NCBI GenBank assembly: GCA_902168115.1
Contig: CABHPB010000109.1
Location: 33,635-97,634, forward strand
Direction: 5' to 3'
Source: an uncultured Methylopila sp.
GTDB lineage: Bacteria; Pseudomonadota; Alphaproteobacteria; Rhizobiales; Methylopilaceae
Length of the DNA: 64,000 nt
Below the pieces are notes generated by a model, which saw only the letters and a list, made by a program, of their open reading frames with translations, ran no database searches and was not told where the DNA came from. This document shows positions 47,446-56,681 of the stretch, piece after piece; within the stretch, counting starts at the first letter, position 1, and every line of letters begins with the position of its first letter. The position numbers were made by a program, and so were the translations under genes.

Positions 47446-48507
47446 CTACGACGCGGTCTCGTGGGCGCCGCGCTCGGCGTAGCGCTGGATGAGGGCGCGC
47501 TCAGAGTCGGTGCCGGACTTCTTGTAGATCTTCAGCTTGTAGTTCTTCACCGTGCCTTTGGTGAGGGACAGCAGCTTCGAGATCGACGAGGTCGAGGTCC
47601 CGGACATCATCAGGTTGAACACGTCCCGCTCGCGGGCCGTGAGCGACTCGAGCAGCTTCTCCCGCCTGTCGACGGCGTCGTCCGCGCCGGACGTCCGGCG
47701 GCGGGGCGTCAGGCTCAGCATGCGGCCGCCCGGCGCCAGCGGAAAATACTTGTCGAAGGTCTCGACGCTGACGACGAAGCCGCCGGCGATGACCGGATGC
47801 TCGCCGTCCATCCGGCGCAGCGCGGTCAGGATCTCCGGATGTTCCGACACCGCCGCCTGCCAGGACGGGGTGGCGAAGATCGTTATGCCGTGGCGGTCCT
47901 GCACGAGGGCGGGGCGAACCCCGAGACCCTCGATCTCGGCGATCGCGCCCGAGAACCGCATCCGGTCGAACACCCGGCCGATATGGGCCTTCTGAAGCCC
48001 ATTCAGCACCGGGAACGCCTTGCGCGCCAGCGCGATCTCGTCCTCTTCGAAGTCGCCGGCCCACCGGTCCAGAAACAGCCCGATCGAAGACTGGCCGACC
48101 GTCGTGAGCAGCACGACCAGCTCGTCGCTGACGTTGGAGACCTCGCAGAAGGCCTGCCGGGAGGCCTCGATGTCGACGCCGCCGACCGTGTCGGAGAACT
48201 GCGACAGCGTGCGAACGCCGGTCTCGCGATAGAGCCGCCAGTGGGCCGCGAACGGGTCGAACTCGACGCAGATCGCCTTGTAGTGGTCGACGACCGGTTG
48301 CGGCACGCGGCTCGTGTGCATCACCTCGGGCGGCGCGGTGTCGGAGAACCGGATGATCCACCGCGCCTCGTGCCGGACGAGGCAGCCGAACAGGTCGATC
48401 AGGGCGTCGAGGAAGCGCGCCGTGCCGAGCGCCGCCGACGCCGCGCCGACGCGCCGGAACCACTCTTTGCTTCCGAACGCGACCAGATCGGCCGCCGCGC
48501 CGTTCAC
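47446..48507 (-). CDS. LuxR-type transcriptional regulator 2 (mau-linked)
   Basis: 353 residues from a GTG at 48507 that overlaps the stop of the upstream paralogue (GTGA). The N-terminal 290 residues are not a recognised autoinducer or receiver domain; they share with the neighbour a W-I-I-R-F motif and a V-P-x-x-V ... DPF segment. The C-terminal LuxR helix-turn-helix (ESLTARERDVFNLMMSGTST, then LTKGTVKNYKLKIYKKSG) is clear. Position directly upstream of mauF in the same direction suggests that it controls mau genes. LysR-type MauR, the regulator known from Paracoccus, is absent here. Confidence 0.82.
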   Translation of the reverse strand: MNGAAADLVAFGSKEWFRRVGAASAALGTARFLDALIDLFGCLVRHEARWIIRFSDTAPPEVMHTSRVPQPVVDHYKAICVEFDPFAAHWRLYRETGVRTLSQFSDTVGGVDIEASRQAFCEVSNVSDELVVLLTTVGQSSIGLFLDRWAGDFEEDEIALARKAFPVLNGLQKAHIGRVFDRMRFSGAIAEIEGLGVRPALVQDRHGITIFATPSWQAAVSEHPEILTALRRMDGEHPVIAGGFVVSVETFDKYFPLAPGGRMLSLTPRRRTSGADDAVDRREKLLESLTARERDVFNLMMSGTSTSSISKLLSLTKGTVKNYKLKIYKKSGTDSERALIQRYAERGAHETAS

Positions 48508-49571
48508 AGGAAGCTCGCGAACGGCAGAAACTTCAGGACCAGCTCGCCCTCCGAGCCGACGCCGGACTTGCGGTAGAGGTTGGTCTTCACGTTGCGGATG
48601 GAGCCGACCGCGACGTCGAGCGTCCGCGAGATCTCCTGGTTTCCGAGCCCGGCCAGCGCAAGGCGCAGCACGTCCCGCTCGCGTCGCGTAAAGGTCGCGT
48701 GGAGCCGTCGCGCGGCGCTGATCTCGAGCTGCCGGCAGGGCTCGGCGATGCGCTGGAGCGTCAGCATCACGCCGTTGGGCGCGAGCGGAAAGTCCGGTCC
48801 GAGCCGCTCCGAGCTGATGACGAGATCGTCGAGCCGCCGTTCCTCGCCGACCATGGCGAGCAGCTCGGCGACATGGGTCTTCAGCGAGGCGCGGCGGCGC
48901 AGGGCGTCGTACCAGGACTCGCTCGAATAGACGTGCTGGCCGGCGTGGTCGTGGATCATCATCGGCCGGTTCTCGCCGCCGTCGGACCGGTCCGGATTGC
49001 TGAAGTCCTCGAACAGCACGTCGAGATGGGCGCGCAGCCACTGCTCGACCGCCGGGTAGAGCGTGTCGATCGTGCGGATTTCGTCCTGCTGGAACAGGCC
49101 CCACTCGCGCTCGAGCAGGATCCCGAAGCAGTTGTCCTCGGTGATCGGGATGAAGATCCCGAGCTCGTCGTCCATGCCGGCCGCGTTGAGGAAGGTCTTG
49201 TGGTAGAGCCGGTAGGCCGCCTCGTTGGAGTAGAGCTGGGCGAGCGAGAAGGCGCCGGCCTTCTTGCTGTCCTTCCAGCGCGTCGAGAACGGATCGACGA
49301 TCGCGCACTGCTCGGAATAGACGCTCTTCACCTCCGGCGGCACGTTCTTGGTGAACAGCACGTCGGGGATGGCCTCGCCCGCGAAGCGTATGATCCACGA
49401 CGCGTCGGTCTGGATCGTCAGCTCGAACAGCTGGATCAGCTCTTCGTGGAAGAACGGCGTGCCGATCGCCTGCGCGACCTTGCCGGCCTGCTCGTTCCAG
49501 TCCTGCGACTGGAACGGATCGGCTCCGGTCCACGAGGCAGGCTGTTCGGGAGGTTTCAGCGCGTGGAGCAT
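48504..49571 (-). CDS. LuxR-type transcriptional regulator 1 (paralogue, mau-linked)
   Basis: 355 residues. The N-terminal part contains WIIRFAGEAIP and VDPFSTRWKDS, matching WIIRFSDTAPP and EFDPFAAHWRL of the downstream gene, so the two arose by tandem duplication of a whole regulator. The C-terminal helix-turn-helix (ATFTRRERDVLRLALAGLGN, then VGSIRNVKTNLYRKSGVGSE) is LuxR-type. No phospho-acceptor or known sensor domain. It is translated before, and coupled to, its paralogue. Confidence 0.82.
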   Translation of the reverse strand: MLHALKPPEQPASWTGADPFQSQDWNEQAGKVAQAIGTPFFHEELIQLFELTIQTDASWIIRFAGEAIPDVLFTKNVPPEVKSVYSEQCAIVDPFSTRWKDSKKAGAFSLAQLYSNEAAYRLYHKTFLNAAGMDDELGIFIPITEDNCFGILLEREWGLFQQDEIRTIDTLYPAVEQWLRAHLDVLFEDFSNPDRSDGGENRPMMIHDHAGQHVYSSESWYDALRRRASLKTHVAELLAMVGEERRLDDLVISSERLGPDFPLAPNGVMLTLQRIAEPCRQLEISAARRLHATFTRRERDVLRLALAGLGNQEISRTLDVAVGSIRNVKTNLYRKSGVGSEGELVLKFLPFASFL

Positions 49572-49912
49572 CTGGCGTCCGAACGGTCTCGTCGGGGGCG
49601 CTTCCGGCGACGTCCGCCGGAGCGGTCATCGTCGCCCGCCCCCATCCCCGCCTCGTCGGGAACGCCGGGAGCTTTCGCAGAAGTAAACAAAATTTCTTTT
49701 ATGGAAATCGCATAAGCGCCGCCGCGTCAAGCCGCGAGCGCGCGTTTTGCCTACGGTCGCGGCGACGTGCTCAATTTTCGTGCGAAACGACGCCCACGAA
49801 ACGGGCGATCAGATTTAAGGCGATTCCGGCCCCGGATCGAGCCGTCATGGACGCAGCCGCGCCGGCGACATGCGCCATGCGGCCTTGGCGATCGGCGTGT
49901 CCGGGTGACGGA
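49572..49912. other. 341-bp spacer between the regulator pair and the kdp-linked EIIA gene
   Basis: Contains an AT-rich stretch (49675-49712, with CAAAATTTCTTTTATGG) that is a likely promoter for the regulator pair on the minus strand, and the downstream end of the kdp transcript. No gene supported. Confidence 0.5.
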
Positions 49913-50371
49913 TCAGTCGGCGCCCGGCTCGCGGATGAAGGCCGCGTGAAAGGCGAGAGTCGACACGGCGTTCCGCATCGCCTTGACCGAAACGGGGTCG
50001 CGAAAGCGCCGTGCGACCCCGGCGAGGACCGCGGAGCAAGCGGAGGCGTCGGAGGCCGGCAGCAGCAGGAGGCAGACGAGGCTGACGGGAACGGCGTCGA
50101 TCGCGTCGAAGTCGATCGCCTTCTTCAGCCGCACGACGAGGCCGGCCGGCTCGCGCAGCGCGGCGAGGCGTGCGTGGGGAATCGCAGTTCCGCCGCCCAT
50201 CCCGGTCGAGCCGAGCGCTTCCCGTTCGAGCAGCGCCCTGACGCAGTCCCCGGGATCCACGTCGACGACGCCGCAGAGCCGGGTCGCGAGGTCCCGGATC
50301 AGCTCGGGCTTCGAGGCGGCCGGATAGCCGATGGACGCGTGCGACGTCGGGAAGGCGTCAAGCAAAATCAT
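49913..50371 (-). CDS. PtsN-like EIIA(Ntr) domain protein coupled to kdpDE
   Basis: 152 residues (one more with the GTG at 50374). A PTS EIIA fold of the nitrogen-PTS type: LLEREALGSTGMGGGTAIPHARL contains the phospho-histidine (H66) in the AIPHARL motif. Its start overlaps the kdpE stop, so it is made with KdpD and KdpE. In E. coli unphosphorylated EIIA(Ntr) binds KdpD and raises its kinase activity, so a dedicated copy here probably tunes potassium signalling. It differs from the housekeeping ptsN, usually near rpoN. Confidence 0.83.
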   Translation of the reverse strand: MILLDAFPTSHASIGYPAASKPELIRDLATRLCGVVDVDPGDCVRALLEREALGSTGMGGGTAIPHARLAALREPAGLVVRLKKAIDFDAIDAVPVSLVCLLLLPASDASACSAVLAGVARRFRDPVSVKAMRNAVSTLAFHAAFIREPGAD

Positions 50372-51069
50372 CACTGTTCGGGCGCCCGGAGCCGGTAGCC
50401 CACTCCCGTTTCGGTCAGGACGTAGTGCGGCCGTTCGGGGTCGGCCTCGATCTTCTGCCGCAGCTGGGCGATGTGGACCCTGAGGTTCTGTACCTCGACC
50501 GACATGCCCCAGACCTGCCGGATCAGATAGTCATGGGTCAGCGCCCGTCCGGCGTTCTGCACCAGCACCCGCAGGATCTCGTATTCGCGCGGCGTCAGCT
50601 TCGCCTCCTCGCCGCGGACCTTCACGATCCGCCGGACGAGATCGACCGAGAGGTCGTCGAGCGTGAAGATCGCGCGCTCGCCCTGGATCTGCAGGCGGTG
50701 GCGCAGCGCGACGCGGATGCGCGCCAGCAGCTCCGCGGCCCCGAAGGGTTTCGTGACATAGTCGTCCGCGCCGAGCTCGAGCGCCTCGACGACGCCGGTC
50801 TCGTCGACGCGGCTCGACAGGATGAGGACAGGCGTCAGGTCGCCTTCCGCGCGCCAGCCGCGCAACAGCTCCTGGCCGGTCACGTCGGGGAGGCCAAGAT
50901 CGAGGATGATGAGGTCGGGCGCGGGCTTCTGGGCGCGCTTGCGCTGCGCCTCGGCGCCGTTCGCCGCCTCCACCACATCGAATCCCTGGGCTCCGAGGCC
51001 CGTCCGCAGGAGCCTGCGGATGGGCGGCTCGTCGTCGACGACGAGGACGCGGACCTGCGGCGCGCTCAT
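50371..51069 (-). CDS. kdpE: Response regulator KdpE
   Basis: 232 residues, OmpR family. Receiver domain with phospho-aspartate in LIILDLGLPD, and a winged helix (LTPREYEILRVLVQNAG, then LTHDYLIRQVWG). Activates kdp genes when phosphorylated by KdpD. Overlaps kdpD by 4 nt and the EIIA gene by 1 nt. Confidence 0.95.
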   Translation of the reverse strand: MSAPQVRVLVVDDEPPIRRLLRTGLGAQGFDVVEAANGAEAQRKRAQKPAPDLIILDLGLPDVTGQELLRGWRAEGDLTPVLILSSRVDETGVVEALELGADDYVTKPFGAAELLARIRVALRHRLQIQGERAIFTLDDLSVDLVRRIVKVRGEEAKLTPREYEILRVLVQNAGRALTHDYLIRQVWGMSVEVQNLRVHIAQLRQKIEADPERPHYVLTETGVGYRLRAPEQ

Positions 51070-53777
51070 TGTTCGGCTCCGGTCGGCATGATCCCCGGCA
51101 AGGCGATGGTGAAGACGGCGCCGCTGCGGTCGGCGCGGTTTCCGGCCGTGATCGTCCCGCCCATGGCTTCGATGAAGCCCCGGCAGATCGCAAGCCCGAG
51201 GCCCGTTCCGGCGCGGACGCTGTCCGACTTCGCGACGCGGTGGAACTTGTCGAAGACGCGCTCGACCTGGTCCGGCGGGATGCCGGGACCCTCGTCGGCG
51301 ATCTCGATCACGACGGCGTCGCGCCGGCCGCGAGAGGCCCGGATCGAGATCACCGCGGGCGGGTCTGTGTATTTCGCGGCGTTGTCGAGCAGGTTGAACA
51401 GCGTGTGGTCGAACAGCACCGCGTCGACCTTCGCCATCGGCAGGTCGGGCGCGATGTCGACGGAGACCTTGCGGTCGCGGAGGACCTGATCGGCCCGGGC
51501 GAGCGCTGCGCCGATCAGCTCGCTGACGTCATGCGGGCCGATATTGGGCTCCAGCGCGCCGGACTCGAGCCGCGTCATGTCGAGCAGGTTCGCGATGAAG
51601 CGATTGAGGCGCTCGGACTCGTCGCGGATCGTCACCAGCAGCTCGTCGGTCGCCTTCTCGTCCAGCAGCGAGCGGAAATCGCGCAGGGTGGAGCTGGCGC
51701 CCATGATCGAAGAGAGCGGGGTCCTCAGGTCGTGCGAGATCGAGGTGAGCAGCGCCTGCCGCAGCCGGTCGGTCTCGGCGGCGCGCTCCGCCACCGCGAT
51801 GTCGGCGACGAGGTTGACGCGCTCGATCGCGATCGCGGCCTGGTCGGCGAGCGCGTCGATCAGGCGCTTCTGGTCGGCGTTCAGCAGGACCCCGGGCTCG
51901 TCGCGGTCGAGCCCGACGACGCCGACCGCCCCGCGGGCGGTGCGCAGCGGCAGGAAGAGGCGTTTCGCGCCCGGCAGCGTGTCGGCGCCGCGGCCTGCGG
52001 GCGTGTTGCTCTCGAACGTCCATTTGGCGGCCGCGAGGTCGGCGGCGTCCAGTATGTCCTCGGGCGGATAGCTCGCAGCCATCTCGAGCGCGCCTCCGTC
52101 CTGCGCGCTCGGCAGCAGCAGCACGACGCGCAGGTTGAGCATCGAGGCGATCTGGTAGGCGGTCGCCCAGAGCGCGTCGTCGAGCGTCGTCACGCCCGCG
52201 AGCTTGCGGCTGAAGCTGTAGAGCGACTCCGTCGTCCGCGCGCGCCGACGGGCCGCGGCGGCCTGCCGGTTGACCAGCGCCGCGAGGTTCGAGACCACCA
52301 GCGCCACCACCGTGAACAGCATCAGGGCCGAGACGTTGGTCGGGCTCGCGACCGTGAATGTGTAGGTCGGCGGCAGGAAGAAGAAGTTGTAGGCGAGCGA
52401 TCCCGAGGCCACCGCGACCAGCGCCGGCCAGAGGCCGAGGCGGACCGCCACCACGACGATGGCGGTGAGGAACAGGAGGTCCACGGTCTCGACGCCGATC
52501 CAGGGCAGCAGCGCGAGCCCGAGCCCGAGCGCCACGGCCGTGGCGAGCAGCGCGAGGCCGATCGCGCCGGGCGAGACGCTTTCGAGCGGCGCGGCGGGTG
52601 CGCCGCCCCGCGTCGGGGACGACGCCGCCCTCGCGCCCGGCACGATGTGGACGCTGATCCCGCCGGAGCGGTCGACGAGCTCGGTCGTGAGCGAGCCCCG
52701 CAGCAGACGGGTCCATCGCGGCTTCGGCGACTTGCCGACGATGATCTGGGTGACGTTGCGTTCGCGCGCGAGCCCGAGAATGTCGCCGACGATCTCCCGC
52801 CGCACAGCCGGCAGGATGATCGCCTCGCCGCCGAGCCGTTCGGCGAGCCGCAAAGCCTGCGCGACGCTGTCGCGGTCCTCTTCCGACGAGCGGCGGCCGC
52901 CCGGCAATTCGACATGCACGGCGATCCAGGGCGCCTGCAGGCGGTCGGCCATGCGCTTCGCCGCGCGCACGAGGTTCGCGGCCTGCGCCCCGTCCTCGAC
53001 GCAGACCATGACGCGCTCGCCCGCCGCCCACGGCCCGGGGATCGCGTTCGCCTGCATATGGGTGACGAGCTGGGCGTCGACCCGCTGGGCGGTCCGGCGG
53101 AGCGCGAGCTCGCGCAGCGCCGTGAGGTTGCCCTGGCTGAAGTAATGCGCGGTCGCGCGTTCGGCGGTCTTCGGCAGGTAGATCTTGCCGTCCTTCAGCC
53201 GCGCGATCAGGTCGCCGGGAGTGATGTCGATCAGCTCGATGTCGTCGGCCCGGTCAAGGATGGAGTCCGGCACCGTCTCGCGCACGCGGATGCGGGTGAT
53301 CTGCGCCACGATGTCGTTGAGGCTCTCGACATGCTGGATGTTCAGCGTCGTCCAGACGTCGATGCCTTCGCTGAGCAGCTCCTCGACGTCCGACCAGCGC
53401 TTGGCGTGGCGCGAACCTTCGGCGTTGGTGTGCGCGAGTTCGTCGACCAGCGCGAGCTCGGGGCGCCGCGCGATGAGCGCGTCGAGGTCCATCTCGTCGA
53501 AGGCGCGCCCGCCCTTGGCCGCAGGACGGCGGGGCAGGACCTCGAGGCCTTCGAGCAGGCCTTCCGTCTCCGCGCGGCCATGGGTCTCGACGACGCCGAC
53601 CACGACGTCCCGCCCGGCGAGCATCGCGGCCCTGGCTTCCGAGAGCATCTCGAAGGTCTTGCCGACGCCGGGCGCGGCGCCGAGGAAGATCTTGAGACGG
53701 CCCGGCGCCTCGCGCCGGGCGGCCTCGAGCAGCGCGTCGGGGGAAGGGCGCCGGTCGTCGCTTCGGTCCAAGGTCAT
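51066..53777 (-). CDS. kdpD: Sensor histidine kinase KdpD
   Basis: 903 residues. Order: KdpD N-terminal domain with Walker A GAAPGVGKT (33-41), a universal stress protein domain (about 250-370), four membrane helices (about 400-500), a GAF-like linker, and the kinase core with histidine about residue 682 in SISHDLRTPL and the N, G1 and G2 boxes (NLLDNAAKYT, ADEGPGIP, GTGLGLAI). Senses low potassium or ionic strength and phosphorylates KdpE. Separated from kdpC by a 172-bp gap with a palindromic repeat. Confidence 0.96.
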   Translation of the reverse strand: MTLDRSDDRRPSPDALLEAARREAPGRLKIFLGAAPGVGKTFEMLSEARAAMLAGRDVVVGVVETHGRAETEGLLEGLEVLPRRPAAKGGRAFDEMDLDALIARRPELALVDELAHTNAEGSRHAKRWSDVEELLSEGIDVWTTLNIQHVESLNDIVAQITRIRVRETVPDSILDRADDIELIDITPGDLIARLKDGKIYLPKTAERATAHYFSQGNLTALRELALRRTAQRVDAQLVTHMQANAIPGPWAAGERVMVCVEDGAQAANLVRAAKRMADRLQAPWIAVHVELPGGRRSSEEDRDSVAQALRLAERLGGEAIILPAVRREIVGDILGLARERNVTQIIVGKSPKPRWTRLLRGSLTTELVDRSGGISVHIVPGARAASSPTRGGAPAAPLESVSPGAIGLALLATAVALGLGLALLPWIGVETVDLLFLTAIVVVAVRLGLWPALVAVASGSLAYNFFFLPPTYTFTVASPTNVSALMLFTVVALVVSNLAALVNRQAAAARRRARTTESLYSFSRKLAGVTTLDDALWATAYQIASMLNLRVVLLLPSAQDGGALEMAASYPPEDILDAADLAAAKWTFESNTPAGRGADTLPGAKRLFLPLRTARGAVGVVGLDRDEPGVLLNADQKRLIDALADQAAIAIERVNLVADIAVAERAAETDRLRQALLTSISHDLRTPLSSIMGASSTLRDFRSLLDEKATDELLVTIRDESERLNRFIANLLDMTRLESGALEPNIGPHDVSELIGAALARADQVLRDRKVSVDIAPDLPMAKVDAVLFDHTLFNLLDNAAKYTDPPAVISIRASRGRRDAVVIEIADEGPGIPPDQVERVFDKFHRVAKSDSVRAGTGLGLAICRGFIEAMGGTITAGNRADRSGAVFTIALPGIMPTGAEQ

Positions 53778-53795
53778 GCCCGGCTCTGGCGGACT

Positions 53796-53930
53796 GCGTG
53801 CTTCGAGACGCCGTCCTGCGGACGGCTCCTCAGCATGAGGGATATCGTCGCTTTGGCATGTTCGGCGCTTCCGGCATCCTCAACGCGCCTCATGCTGAGG
53901 AGCCCGCATGGCGGGCGTCTCGAAGCACGC
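53796..53930. repeat. REP-like dispersed palindromic element between kdpC and kdpD
   Basis: Two inverted arms, 53796-53840 and 53889-53930, share GCGTGCTTCGAGACG and CTCCTCAGCATGAGG (rc on the other arm). Each arm carries its own small hairpin (CCGTCC-TGC-GGACGG; CCCGC-ATG-GCGGG). This is the type of palindromic repeat scattered in Rhizobiales genomes. It sits in the operon's only large gap and could fold in the mRNA. Confidence 0.75.
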
Positions 53931-53949
53931 GCTTCGCCCATCCAGATCG

Positions 53950-54555
53950 TCACCGCGCGCCGAGCTTGTCCAGCGCGAGATTGAGCGCCAGCAGGTTGAC
54001 GCGCGGTTCGCCCAGAAGGCCAAGCGTGCGCTGCTCCACGGTCTGCTCGACCAGCGCCTTCACCTGCTCAATCGGCAGGTTGCGCGCCTTGGCGACGCGC
54101 TCGACCTGGAACAGCGCGGCTTCCGGCGACAGATGCGGATCGAGGCCCGAAGCCGAGGTGGTCACGAGGTCCATCGGGACCGCCTGCGTCGGGTTTTGGC
54201 TCTTGCGCGCCTCGACGTCGGCCGTCACGCGCTCGATCAGCGCCTTCGAGGTCGGCCCGTAGTTCGATCCGCCTGAATTCGCGGCGTTGTACGGGACAGA
54301 GACGGTCTTCGAGGCGTCCGCCGGATCCGGGCCGACCGTCGCGGACGGCCGGCTCTGGAAGTAGCGGTCGGAGGTGAAGCTCTGGCCCATGATCGAGGAG
54401 CCGATGACCTTGCCGTCCTTCTCCACGAGGCTGCCATTGGCCTGGGCGGGGAAAACGACTTGCGCCACGCCAGTCATGGCGAAGGGATAGGCGACGCCGG
54501 TGAGAAGCGTGAAGGCGCCGAGCAGGACGAGTGCGGGACGAAGGTGGTTCAGCAT
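53950..54555 (-). CDS. kdpC: Potassium-transporting ATPase subunit KdpC
   Basis: 201 residues with one N-terminal membrane helix (LVLLGAFTLLTGVAYPFAMT), and the KdpC pattern GSSIMGQSFTSDRYFQSRPS and ASGLDPHLSPEAA. Inner-membrane chaperone-like subunit of the KdpFABC pump. 11 nt after kdpB. Confidence 0.96.
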   Translation of the reverse strand: MLNHLRPALVLLGAFTLLTGVAYPFAMTGVAQVVFPAQANGSLVEKDGKVIGSSIMGQSFTSDRYFQSRPSATVGPDPADASKTVSVPYNAANSGGSNYGPTSKALIERVTADVEARKSQNPTQAVPMDLVTTSASGLDPHLSPEAALFQVERVAKARNLPIEQVKALVEQTVEQRTLGLLGEPRVNLLALNLALDKLGAR

Positions 54556-54566
54556 GACGCGCTCCT

Positions 54567-56660
54567 TCACGCGAGGCCGATTGCAGTGATGAGGACGTCG
54601 ATCACCTTGATGCCGATGAAGGGCACGATCAGGCCGCCGAGCCCGTAGACAGCCAGGTTCCGGCGCAGCAGCGGGCCGGCGCCGATGGCGCGGTACTTCA
54701 CGCCCTTCAGCGCGAGCGGGATCAGCACCACGATGATCAGCGCGTTGAACACGATCGCCGAAAGGATTGCGCTCTGAGGGGTCGCGAGCCCCATGACGTT
54801 GAGCGCGCCGAGCTGCGGATAGACCACCGCGAACATCGCCGGGATGATCGCGAAGTACTTGGCGACGTCGTTGGCGATCGAGAAGGTCGTCAGCGAACCG
54901 CGGGTCATCAGCAGCTGCTTGCCGATCTCGACGATCTCGATGAGCTTCGTCGGGTCGCTGTCGAGGTCGACCATGTTGCCGGCCTCGCGGGCGGCGACCG
55001 TGCCGGTGTTCATCGCGACGCCGACGTCGGCCTGGGCGAGCGCGGGCGCGTCGTTGGTCCCGTCGCCGCACATCGCCACAAGCTTGCCCTTGGCCTGCTC
55101 GTCGCGGATGAGCTTGAGCTTGTCCTCGGGCGTCGCCTCGGCGAGGAAGTCGTCGACGCCTGCCTCGGCCGCGATCGCCGCCGCGGTCATCGGGTTGTCG
55201 CCCGTGATCATGACGGTGCGGATGCCCATGCGGCGTAGCTCCGCGAAACGCTCGCGGATGCCGCCCTTCACGATGTCCTTGAGATGGATGACGCCCAGAA
55301 GGCGGCCGTCGCGGGCGACGGCGAGCGGGGTGCCGCCCGCCTTCGAGACGCGCTCGGCGATGTCGCGGATCTCCTGCTCGGCTTTGGCGTCGACGCTCAC
55401 GCTGAAGGCGCGGGCGGCGCTGGAGCCGTAGGACGCGGACGGAGCTGGCCCCGCGACATATTTCAGCACCGCGTCGACCGCGCCCTTGCGGACGGACGAG
55501 ACGTCCATGTCGACGCCGCTCATGCGAGTCTGCGCGGTGAAGGGCACGAAGGTCGCCTTCAACGAGGCCATGTCGCGTTCGCGGATGCCGTAGCGCTCCT
55601 TGGCCAGCACCACGATCGAGCGCCCTTCCGGGGTCTCGTCGGCGAGCGAGGCGATCTGGGCGGCGTCGGCCAGCTCCTGCTCGGAGACGCCCGACACCGG
55701 GATCATTTCGGAGGCCTGGCGGTTGCCGAGCGTGATGGTGCCGGTCTTGTCGAGGAGCAGCGTGTCGACGTCGCCGGCCGCCTCGACCGCGCGGCCGGAC
55801 ATGGCGAGCACGTTGAAGCGCACCAGCCGGTCCATGCCCGCGATGCCGATCGCCGACAGCAGCGCGCCGATCGTGGTCGGGATCAGCGTCACGAACAGCG
55901 CGACCAGCACGATCACGCCGATCTGGCCGCCCGCATAGGCGACGAAACTCGGAATCGAGGCGACCGCGAAGATGAAGATCAGCGTCATGCCGGCGAGCAG
56001 GATGGTCAGCGCGATCTCGTTCGGGGTCTTCTGGCGCTGGGCGCCCTCGACCAGCGAAATCATGCGGTCAAGGAAGGTCGAGCCGGCCGCGGCCGTCACG
56101 CGCACCTTGATCATGTCGGACAGAACCTGCGTGCCGCCCGTGACCGCCGAGCGGTCGCCGCCGCTCTCGCGGATCACCGGCGCGGACTCGCCGGTGATGG
56201 CGGCCTCGTTGACGGAGGCCATGCCCTCGATCACCTCGCCGTCGGCGGGGATGATCTCGCCGGCCTCGACCACGACGACGTCGCCGACCTTTAGGCTCGT
56301 CCCGGGCACGCGGGTGATGGAGTCGTCGGGGCCGAGAAGGCTCGCTTCCGTCTCGCTGCGGGTGCGGCGGAGGCTGTCGGCCTGCGCCTTGCCGCGGCCT
56401 TCGGCGACCGCTTCGGCGAAGTTCGCGAACAGCAGCGTGAACCAGAGCCACAGGATGATCTGGAATGAGAAGCCGAGGCCCTCGCCCCCGGTCGCGGCGT
56501 CGCGGATGAAGATGATCGTGGTCAGGGCGGCCACTGCCCAGACCGCGAACATCACCGGATTCTTGATCAGCGTCCGGGGGTCGAGCTTCTTGAAGGAGGC
56601 CGAGATCGCGGGGCCGACGATCTCGGGCGCGAATAGGCTGGCGGATGCGTTTCTGGACAT
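54567..56660 (-). CDS. kdpB: Potassium-transporting ATPase ATP-binding subunit KdpB
   Basis: 697 residues, P-type ATPase. The phosphorylation motif DKTGTI has its aspartate near residue 304; TGES and [10 protein letters not shown] motifs of the actuator and hinge are present. Hydrolyses ATP to drive potassium uptake through KdpA. 21 nt after kdpA. Confidence 0.97.
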   Translation of the reverse strand: MSRNASASLFAPEIVGPAISASFKKLDPRTLIKNPVMFAVWAVAALTTIIFIRDAATGGEGLGFSFQIILWLWFTLLFANFAEAVAEGRGKAQADSLRRTRSETEASLLGPDDSITRVPGTSLKVGDVVVVEAGEIIPADGEVIEGMASVNEAAITGESAPVIRESGGDRSAVTGGTQVLSDMIKVRVTAAAGSTFLDRMISLVEGAQRQKTPNEIALTILLAGMTLIFIFAVASIPSFVAYAGGQIGVIVLVALFVTLIPTTIGALLSAIGIAGMDRLVRFNVLAMSGRAVEAAGDVDTLLLDKTGTITLGNRQASEMIPVSGVSEQELADAAQIASLADETPEGRSIVVLAKERYGIRERDMASLKATFVPFTAQTRMSGVDMDVSSVRKGAVDAVLKYVAGPAPSASYGSSAARAFSVSVDAKAEQEIRDIAERVSKAGGTPLAVARDGRLLGVIHLKDIVKGGIRERFAELRRMGIRTVMITGDNPMTAAAIAAEAGVDDFLAEATPEDKLKLIRDEQAKGKLVAMCGDGTNDAPALAQADVGVAMNTGTVAAREAGNMVDLDSDPTKLIEIVEIGKQLLMTRGSLTTFSIANDVAKYFAIIPAMFAVVYPQLGALNVMGLATPQSAILSAIVFNALIIVVLIPLALKGVKYRAIGAGPLLRRNLAVYGLGGLIVPFIGIKVIDVLITAIGLA

Positions 56661-56681
56661 GGGTTTGGCTCCCTCGCTCGG

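Noticed and set aside
53796..53930. CRISPR or insertion sequence
   Set aside because: Two inverted arms only, no spacers and no transposase frame; better explained as a REP-like palindrome.
51069..53984. 971-codon open frame on the plus strand
   Set aside because: Antisense to kdpD, with Arg/Asp/Gly-rich low-complexity sequence; a shadow.
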